Below, piece after piece: positions 53,212-58,534 of a DNA stretch of 58,534 bases. Origin of the DNA: Chloroflexota bacterium (GTDB taxonomy: Bacteria > Chloroflexota > Anaerolineae > Aggregatilineales > Phototrophicaceae); NCBI GenBank assembly GCA_026707745.1, contig JAPOWG010000005.1, forward strand, positions 1 to 58,534, written 5' to 3'. Position numbers and translations under genes: made by a program. The stretch's first letter is position 1; each line of letters starts with the position of its first letter. The notes below the pieces were generated by a model. It was not told the origin of the DNA. It did no database searches and worked only from the letters and a program-made list of their open reading frames with translations.

Positions 53212-55029
53212 ATGCTTAAACGAACTGCGATTGTATGGACGATTCTCTTGGCTGTTGCCATCGGATCCGCAACTTGGGCGCAAACCGCGCGGAATCCTTA
53301 CGCGGGGGCGCCGCAATCGCGGACGGACGACGGCGCCTTTGTCTTGGGAAACGAGAGCGCGCGCATGCGCTTCATCGAGTTCTCCGATTTTCTTTGCGGT
53401 CATTGCCAAAACTACGAACCTGTAATCAGGGAATTCATCCGGAATTATGTTTTGACCGGGGAGGCGCAATACGAATACCGCATGTTCCCGGTCGTTGATC
53501 CCCTGTTGTCTCCGCTGAGCGCGTCCCTTGCGGAATGCGCCGATACCCTGTCTCCGGGTTCATTTTGGCTGGCGCGCGACCTGCTATTCGACATCGCCGC
53601 CCACGATGGATTCACCGGGGAGTCGCCGGCTCGCGTCGCCGAAGAACTCGACCTCGATCATGCCCGGCTTGTCGATTGCGCCGCAGAGGCGAACCAGTAT
53701 CAAACCGACCAGAGTTACGGGCTGGGTCTGGGCGTGCAAGGTACGCCGTCTCTATTCGTACAATATGGCAACGCTGCTCCGGTAGCGATCGCCCATGCCC
53801 TGCCCGAACATTTCCCGGCGCTGGTTGACGCTATCCGTCCCGAGCCTGCCGACGCCGTCGAGATCGAAGACGGACCATACGCGGGCATCAGCGCCTTTCG
53901 CAGCGCCGACGGCGGATTCGTCCTGGGCGCCCCGGACGCCCCGCTGGCCATCCTCGCCTTCGAAGATTTCCTCTGCCCGCATTGTCAATCATACCTTGAG
54001 ACCGTGCGCAGTTTTATCGAGTCTCACGTGCGGACGGGCATGGCGCAATTCGAGTATCGCTTTTACCCCTTGGTCGATCCTCAATACTCTGTGGAGACCG
54101 CTCGCATCGCCGAATGCGTCGGCCACCTGGATATCAGAAAATTCTGGGACGCGCATGATCTACTCTTCGAGATGGCGAAAGAACGCAACATCGGCGCGGA
54201 CAGCGCCAGTCAAGTTGCGGAATCACTCGGTTTGGACCCCGCGGCCCTCGCGAGCTGTACGGAACGTTCAATTCAGTTCCTTGTCGATACCAGACTGGGA
54301 CAGGCGCAAGGCGTTACCGGCACGCCGGCTATCCGCGCCAGGCGAGCCGGCGGCGAACCCGATGTCATTTTCGCGGGACAGCAAGCCCTGGATCGCGGCG
54401 GAGCGCCCTTGGACCTGCTGATCGCCCTGGCCGACGGATCGCCGGAGGTCACCATCGGCCCGCCCGAACTCACAGTTCTGGATTCCACCATGTTGCCGGA
54501 TATCAGCTTGCTCACGGGAGATCCCTGTGGACCGCCCTGCTGGCAAAACATCAGGCCCGGGGAAACGGACATGCGCGAGGCAATGCAGATCCTCAGCGGG
54601 CTTGATTCCATCAGGATCACGGGAGCGAGTGATGCGAATATTGTATTCGCCTACGAATCCGGCGCCCCTTGCTGCCAGATTGTCAGTGACGACGAAGGCC
54701 TGGTAGCCGGCATGGTGCTGCAACTGGCGCCACAGGTGCTCGTCGGAGAGTTGATCCAACAATTGGGTGAACCACAGTACGTGACAGGCATGCCCTTTAG
54801 CGAAAAGGAATACCTGCTCGTTCTCATTTATCCGGAAAATGCCGCCTTTCTCTACGCCGCGGTTTCGGGTCCCGACGGCGTCTTGGACGAGCTGTCTCCA
54901 GTTGTCACGGCCATATATGCTACAGACGAACAAATGCGTCAAGGCATCAGCACATCGCCGCTCGACAATTGGAAAGGCTACCTCAGCTACAGCCAATACA
55001 TGGATGGAGAATTCGACAACATTCCCTAG
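53212..55029 (+). CDS. exported protein with two tandem DsbA-like thioredoxin domains and a C-terminal domain
   Basis: This 605-residue protein has a signal peptide at residues 1-23 (cleavage near ATWAQ). Thioredoxin domain 1 has C62-G-H-C65 and cis-Pro in GVQGTPSLF. Thioredoxin domain 2 starts about 193 residues later, with C255-P-H-C258 and cis-Pro in GVTGTPAIR. From about residue 425 comes a separate domain with CGPPCWQNIRPGETD and a vicinal Cys pair (GAPCCQ). DsbA-like proteins oxidise or shuttle disulfides outside the membrane. The different CxxC dipeptides suggest different redox roles. ATG 53212 fits the signal peptide; the open frame extends 20 codons upstream. Confidence 0.85.
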   Translation: MLKRTAIVWTILLAVAIGSATWAQTARNPYAGAPQSRTDDGAFVLGNESARMRFIEFSDFLCGHCQNYEPVIREFIRNYVLTGEAQYEYRMFPVVDPLLSPLSASLAECADTLSPGSFWLARDLLFDIAAHDGFTGESPARVAEELDLDHARLVDCAAEANQYQTDQSYGLGLGVQGTPSLFVQYGNAAPVAIAHALPEHFPALVDAIRPEPADAVEIEDGPYAGISAFRSADGGFVLGAPDAPLAILAFEDFLCPHCQSYLETVRSFIESHVRTGMAQFEYRFYPLVDPQYSVETARIAECVGHLDIRKFWDAHDLLFEMAKERNIGADSASQVAESLGLDPAALASCTERSIQFLVDTRLGQAQGVTGTPAIRARRAGGEPDVIFAGQQALDRGGAPLDLLIALADGSPEVTIGPPELTVLDSTMLPDISLLTGDPCGPPCWQNIRPGETDMREAMQILSGLDSIRITGASDANIVFAYESGAPCCQIVSDDEGLVAGMVLQLAPQVLVGELIQQLGEPQYVTGMPFSEKEYLLVLIYPENAAFLYAAVSGPDGVLDELSPVVTAIYATDEQMRQGISTSPLDNWKGYLSYSQYMDGEFDNIP

Positions 55030-55032
55030 CGG

Positions 55033-55323
55033 CTAGCCCCGGGGCTGGTGACGCCTTTGCAGCTCCAGCTCCACATCCTCTAGGGAAACATCCAGCTCCG
55101 CCATCAAGACCAGCGCGTGATAGAACAGGTCCGCCAGTTCGCTCACTTGCTCCCGCCTGCCCTGCTCCAAAGCGGCGACGATGGTCTCCACCGCTTCTTC
55201 GCCCACTTTCTGCGCGATCTTGCTGCGACCCCCGTCGAAAAGCTGATTTGTATAGCTTCCCTCCGCCGGATTCAACTTGCGATCGCGGATGATCGCTTCC
55301 AGCTCATTGAGCATATCGCTCAT
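55033..55323 (-). CDS. hisE: phosphoribosyl-ATP pyrophosphohydrolase
   Basis: This 96-residue all-alpha MazG-like enzyme has SKIAQKVGEEAVETIVAA with metal-binding glutamates and ELADLFYHALVLM. It is the last gene of the his operon, 14 bases after hisI; its stop lies 3 bases from the end of the convergent DsbA-like gene. Confidence 0.93.
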   Translation of the reverse strand: MSDMLNELEAIIRDRKLNPAEGSYTNQLFDGGRSKIAQKVGEEAVETIVAALEQGRREQVSELADLFYHALVLMAELDVSLEDVELELQRRHQPRG

Positions 55324-55337
55324 CGTCCTGTCCCCGT

Positions 55338-55697
55338 CTAATATCGCTGCGGCTCGCGAATAAACTGATCAAAACTGCGGTAGAAACAACTTCGCGCCCC
55401 GGTGTGGCAGGCGGGTCCCGCCGGTTGGACCAGGATCAGCAGCGTGTCGCCATCGCAATCGATGACTATGTCAATCACCTGCTGCGTATTGCCGGAAGTC
55501 TCCCCTTTTTGCCACAGGGTCCCGCGGCTGCGGCTCCAAAACGTCGCCTTCCCGCTGTCCAGCGTGGCTTGCAAAGATTGCGCGTTCATATACGCCATCA
55601 TCAAAACCTCAAGCGTCGACGCGTCTTGCACGATCGCCGGTATCAATCCGCGCTCGTTCCATTGAATCGCCTCCAGAACCCGCCTTTCAAGAGGCAT
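55338..55697 (-). CDS. hisI: phosphoribosyl-AMP cyclohydrolase
   Basis: This 119-residue enzyme has [18 protein letters not shown] and the metal cysteines in [11 protein letters not shown]. It is separate from HisE here, unlike the fused enzyme of enterobacteria. I start it at ATG 55697 with GGGAGG upstream, overlapping hisF by 11 bases. Confidence 0.93.
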   Translation of the reverse strand: MPLERRVLEAIQWNERGLIPAIVQDASTLEVLMMAYMNAQSLQATLDSGKATFWSRSRGTLWQKGETSGNTQQVIDIVIDCDGDTLLILVQPAGPACHTGARSCFYRSFDQFIREPQRY

Positions 55698-56469
55698 CGG
55701 ATCCCTCCCAGCCCGACAGCCGAATCGGCACGCCCTTGTCATTCAGATATCGTTTGAGATCCACGATGCGCATTTCATTGAAGTGAAACAGCGTCGCCGC
55801 CAAAGCCGCGTCCGCGCCGCCTTCTTCCAGCGCTTCGCGGAAGTGCTCCTTGCTGCCGGCGCCGCCGGATGCGATCACCGGGATGGATACCGCCTCCGCT
55901 ACCGCCTGCGTCATCTCAATGTCATATCCGGATTTGGTGCCGTCCTTGTCCATGCTCGTCAGCAATATCTCCCCGGCGCCGCGATCCTCGACCTCTCTCG
56001 CCCAGGGAACCGCTTCCTTGTCGGTCGGGATACGGCCCCCGTTGATGTGAACTACCCACTTGCCGTTGACTCTGCGGGGGTCGATCGCCACCACGATGCA
56101 CTGGCTGCCAAATCCCCAGGCCCCCGAGGAGATCAACTCCGGGCTTCGGACAGCGGCGCTGTTGATCGAGACCTTGTCGGCGCCCGCCAACAGCGTCTCG
56201 CGTATATCGTCGATGCTGCGGATGCCTCCCCCGACGCAAAAGGGAATGAAGATGCTGTCCGCCACTTGTTTGACCATTTCCAGCCTGGTCTTGCGCGCCT
56301 CGTGCGAGGCGGTGATATCAAGGAAAACCAGTTCGTCAGCGCCTTCCCGGTCATAGACGATCGCCTGCTCGACCGGGTCGCCGGCGTCCCGCAGGTCAAG
56401 AAAATTGACGCCTTTGACAACGCGTCCGTCCTTCACATCCAGACAAGGTATGATTCGCTTCGCCAACAT
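55687..56469 (-). CDS. hisF: imidazole glycerol phosphate synthase cyclase subunit
   Basis: This 260-residue TIM barrel begins [20 protein letters not shown] (catalytic D11) and contains [13 protein letters not shown] and a late [11 protein letters not shown] phosphate loop. It forms ImGP with ammonia from HisH. The ATG shares a base with the hisA stop (TAATG). Confidence 0.95.
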   Translation of the reverse strand: MLAKRIIPCLDVKDGRVVKGVNFLDLRDAGDPVEQAIVYDREGADELVFLDITASHEARKTRLEMVKQVADSIFIPFCVGGGIRSIDDIRETLLAGADKVSINSAAVRSPELISSGAWGFGSQCIVVAIDPRRVNGKWVVHINGGRIPTDKEAVPWAREVEDRGAGEILLTSMDKDGTKSGYDIEMTQAVAEAVSIPVIASGGAGSKEHFREALEEGGADAALAATLFHFNEMRIVDLKRYLNDKGVPIRLSGWEGSDAS

Positions 56470-57194
56470 TATGCGCCCCCTTTCGCCGCTCGCAGGGCAT
56501 CCCCCAGCGAGATCTTTTTCTGGTACAGCGCCATGCCGATAATCGCGCCCGCGACGACCCCGCTTGCGGCTAGCCGCTCTATCTCTCCCGCGCTGCTGAT
56601 GCCGCCCGACGCGATCACCCGCAGCCCGGTTTCCCGCGCCAGCGCCACCGTATCGTCAATGTTCGCGCCGCTTAACATGCCGTCTCGTTTGACATCGGTA
56701 TACAGCGCATGCCGCACGCCCTCTGCAAAGAACCAACTGCCAATTGCGACCGGCGATTGCGTCGACATTTCCGTCCAGCCATGCGTAGTCACCTTGCCGT
56801 CTCTCGCGTCCAGGGCGACGCCAACAGCCTCGGCGCCAAAGCGGCCCAGCGCCTCGACGACCTTCTCAGGCTGCTTGACCGCCAGCGTCCCCAGGATGAC
56901 GCGCGCGGCGCCCGCGTCAAGCGCGTCGCCCAGCGCATTTAAATCGCGTACGCCACCGGCAAACTGCACGCTTGCATCAAGTTTGGCAACCGTCTCCAGG
57001 ATCTTTATGTTCTCGTTGGCCGCGTCAAACGCGCCATCCAGATTGACCATGTGTATCCATTGCGCGCCTTGATCAATCCAGGATTGCGCTGTCGCTGCCG
57101 GATCATCGCTAAAGACCGTCTCTTGACGCAGATCCCCTTCGCGCAGTCGCACGACCTTCCCGTCGTGGAGGTCAATTGCCGGGTAGATTATCAT
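56469..57194 (-). CDS. hisA: ProFAR isomerase
   Basis: This 241-residue TIM barrel begins [14 protein letters not shown] (catalytic Asp) and has [12 protein letters not shown] and [11 protein letters not shown] phosphate loops. It overlaps hisH by 23 bases and hisF by one, so the genes are tightly coupled. Confidence 0.94.
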   Translation of the reverse strand: MIIYPAIDLHDGKVVRLREGDLRQETVFSDDPAATAQSWIDQGAQWIHMVNLDGAFDAANENIKILETVAKLDASVQFAGGVRDLNALGDALDAGAARVILGTLAVKQPEKVVEALGRFGAEAVGVALDARDGKVTTHGWTEMSTQSPVAIGSWFFAEGVRHALYTDVKRDGMLSGANIDDTVALARETGLRVIASGGISSAGEIERLAASGVVAGAIIGMALYQKKISLGDALRAAKGGA

Positions 57195-57813
57195 CGACCA
57201 GCTCCTCGATTCTCAGAAAATTGTTCAATATCCGCAGGCCATTGACTTGACTTTTCTCGGGATGAAACTGGACGCCGTATATGCTGCCGGATTGCACCGC
57301 CGCGGCAAATTCAAGTCCGTAATCGACCGCGGCGCTGATGGCGCTCGCGTCCTGCGGGGCGCAGTAGTAGCTGTGCACAAAGTATACGTGGCTGCCCTCG
57401 TCAAGCTCATGAAACAGCCCCGAGCGGCCTTTCAATTCAAGCTGGTTCCAGCCCATATGCGGCACCTTGCGATCGGGAAACTCGGGAAAGCGCAGCACCC
57501 GCCCCGCTATGACTCCCAGGCCCTCGTGTTCGCCCATCTCCTCGCCAACATCGAAGAGCATCTGCATGCCGACGCAGATGCCGAGGTAAGGAATGCCGCT
57601 GGCGAGCGCGTCCAGCAAGGGCGCGACCAGATCGCGCCGGCGCATCTGCTCCATGCCGGCGCCAAAGGCGCCCACGCCCGGCAAGATGATCTTGGACGCG
57701 CCCTCCAACTCCGAACCATGCTGTACCAGCCGCAGATTCCGCGCCCGAAGATGCTTGAGCGCATGCAATACGCTCCTGAGATTGCCCGCTCCATAATCGA
57801 TAACCGCCAGCAT
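57172..57813 (-). CDS. hisH: imidazole glycerol phosphate synthase glutaminase subunit
   Basis: This 213-residue class I glutamine amidotransferase has Cys80 in YLGICVGMQM and the His-Glu pair in GVQFHPEKS. It is the first structural gene after the attenuator; GGGGGAT lies upstream of the ATG. hisG, hisD, hisC and hisB are not in the window. Confidence 0.94.
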   Translation of the reverse strand: MLAVIDYGAGNLRSVLHALKHLRARNLRLVQHGSELEGASKIILPGVGAFGAGMEQMRRRDLVAPLLDALASGIPYLGICVGMQMLFDVGEEMGEHEGLGVIAGRVLRFPEFPDRKVPHMGWNQLELKGRSGLFHELDEGSHVYFVHSYYCAPQDASAISAAVDYGLEFAAAVQSGSIYGVQFHPEKSQVNGLRILNNFLRIEELVDDNLPGN

Positions 57814-57833
57814 GCCTATCCCCCAATATCAAA

Positions 57834-57860
57834 GAAAAAGCCCCGCAAAGGAGCGAGGCG
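57834..57860 (-). terminator. attenuator terminator of the his operon
   Basis: The minus strand has CGCCTCGC, loop TCCTTT, GCGGGGC, then TTTTTC. It ends about 20 bases before hisH. The TCGCTCCT within its 5' arm and loop can instead pair with the leader region at 57903-57910. Confidence 0.85.
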
Positions 57861-57897
57861 TCAGTGACAAATTGATTGGCGTGAAGCACTAGGAATC

Positions 57898-57966
57898 TCA
57901 GATCGCTCCTGTTCCGGATGACAAAAGGTGATGATGTCGCAGGGAACTCTTCACAGCCGTTTCCAT
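57898..57966 (-). CDS. hisL: his operon leader peptide, 22 aa, with His-His-His
   Basis: ATG 57966 opens a 22-codon frame: METAVKSSLR, then three consecutive His codons (CAT CAT CAC at 57936-57928), then LLSSGTGAI and TGA at 57898. GAGAG lies just upstream, and the predicted transcript starts only about 10 bases before the ATG. It lies between a consensus promoter and an intrinsic terminator leading into hisH. This is the pattern of his leader peptides; enterobacterial HisL has seven histidines, so three is short. Confidence 0.8.
   Translation of the reverse strand: METAVKSSLRHHHLLSSGTGAI
57903..57910 (-). promoter_or_regulatory. antiterminator arm of the his attenuator
   Basis: AGGAGCGA on the minus strand, within the last three sense codons of the leader, is perfectly complementary to TCGCTCCT (57849-57856) in the terminator. 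It starts about 18 bases after the last His codon. Confidence 0.7.
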
Positions 57967-57982
57967 TCGACTCTCGCAGCGG

Positions 57983-58011
57983 ATTATATGGGACGCAGTC
58001 TTTGCTGTCAA
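57983..58011 (-). promoter_or_regulatory. perfect consensus promoter of the his operon
   Basis: The minus strand reads TTGACA, 17 bases, TATAAT: both hexamers match the consensus fully with optimal spacing. Predicted transcription starts near 57976. Confidence 0.85.
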
Positions 58012-58452
58012 TGAAGAACATTTCGCAGTCTGAGGACGTGTTGTCGGTATTGTCCTTTGCGACCCCCATAAGTCCCCCGCGGCGTCCCCGTATTTCCCCA
58101 GCTTTTGAGGGGGTGGAAGGGCTGGAGGGCGCGGTATTGCTGGGTTTTTGATTTGGCGGGGGCGGTACATTTTTTTTCGCCACAGAGGCACAGAAGTAAG
58201 TGCAAGTAGGTCATGCAAGAAAAACTGAACACAGAGGACACAGAGCTCGCAGAGAAAAACCAAGGGAGGAGCATGTTTTGCGGGCGTTTCGCCGAAACGC
58301 CCCTACAGTTCGTCTCGTTCTTGATTCTCATTACTTACTTGCAACTACTGAGATTTTTGGCGGGCGACCTGACAGGTCGCGTAGGTCGCGTGGACACTGA
58401 CCGCCGGCACGGAGAGATTTTTGGTTGGTTGTGTTGGCGTATTCATGGGCGG
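58012..58452. other. intergenic region with repeat modules
   Basis: I see no gene. 58181-58260 carries CACAGAGG/ACACAGAG modules. 58284-58303 is a perfect hairpin (GGGCGTTTCGCCGAAACGCC). 58359-58407 is an inverted partial R4 unit. Confidence 0.55.
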
Positions 58453-58534
58453 TTAGACGAAGTCGATGAGTGTGCGGCCGGTGCGTTGGGCGCCGTACCA
58501 GGCCAGGGCGGTGGCCATGACGGTGTCATCGTGG
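58453..58534 (-). CDS. C-terminal end of a terminase-large-subunit-like protein (partial)
   Basis: At the right edge, the minus strand reads in frame from outside the window: HDDTVMATALAW, then 14 more residues, then TAA at 58453-58455. The pattern H-D-D-x-V-M-A-x-A-L-A is typical of the RuvC-like nuclease end of phage terminase large subunits. Only 26 residues are visible, so this is tentative. It would mark a prophage, a gene-transfer element or a relic just beyond the window. Confidence 0.5.
   Translation of the reverse strand, partial: HDDTVMATALAWYGAQRTGRTLIDFV

Noticed and set aside
55783..57072. 429-codon rightward open frame
   Set aside because: It is antisense to hisF and hisA, which are unmistakable; the frame is a by-product of GC-rich codons.
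57437..58183. 248-codon leftward frame overlapping hisH and the his leader
   Set aside because: It shifts frame relative to hisH, which has all catalytic residues, and runs through the promoter and terminator; the upstream part is low-complexity.

Overview
The window reads as a bacterial chromosome segment of about 55% GC with dense housekeeping genes. The gene content best fits Chloroflexota, perhaps an Anaerolineae-like lineage. Pointers are a fused NuoCD, a plant-like cystathionine gamma-synthase next to homoserine kinase and threonine synthase, a SARP/BTAD regulator, small multi-membrane proteins and many short intergenic repeats. This placement is inference from gene content; no rRNA or marker phylogeny was available.

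Layout. 1-7264: an unfinished Thr/Ala/Pro-rich membrane-anchored protein directly behind a large membrane histidine-kinase-like protein, a Nudix hydrolase overlapping an exported serine hydrolase, a STAS protein and a small membrane protein. 7280-12396 (minus): mrp, nuoI, nuoCD, nuoB and iscX, a complex I / Fe-S group read from a consensus promoter. 12594-16808: thrB, thrC and a SAM-I-riboswitch-controlled cystathionine gamma-synthase. 16953-18263: murA. 18291-29690 (minus): an ilvE-ilvB-ilvN-ilvC-leuA-leuC-leuD-cimA-leuB operon, preceded by a consensus promoter, an Ile/Leu/Val-rich leader peptide and an attenuator. 29770-32522: argH and argG. 33018-39636: a small unknown protein, a GT4 glycosyltransferase, a FemAB/CelD-like acyltransferase, a sulfurtransferase and an alpha/beta-hydrolase fused to an AMP-forming ligase. 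39733-45306: a LON-domain protein and a cassette of SGNH protein, small membrane protein, carbamoyltransferase and DUF5989 protein, then another small membrane protein. 45571-49170: gyrB, tRNA-Arg(UCU) and a SARP-like regulator. 50349-55029: acyl-CoA ligase, thioesterase and a tandem DsbA-like protein. 55033-58011 (minus): hisH-hisA-hisF-hisI-hisE behind a perfect consensus promoter, a His-His-His leader peptide and an attenuator. 58453-58534: the C-terminal end of a terminase-like gene.

The genes work together mainly in amino-acid supply. Homoserine kinase, threonine synthase and the synthase at 15340 probably share O-phosphohomoserine as branch point. CimA and LeuA both feed the common LeuC/LeuD/LeuB enzymes toward isoleucine and leucine. 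Two of these operons carry classic-looking leader-peptide attenuators in which a perfect 8-bp antiterminator begins at or next to the leader stop codon, and a third unit uses a SAM riboswitch with an intrinsic terminator.

The most unusual features are these: the two attenuators of the same design; a family of about 12 roughly 85-bp intergenic repeats (called R1 here), all in the same orientation; a homologous basic C-terminal tail shared by NuoB and NuoI; the carbamoyltransferase cassette; and several signalling proteins that lack the expected phosphoacceptor residue.
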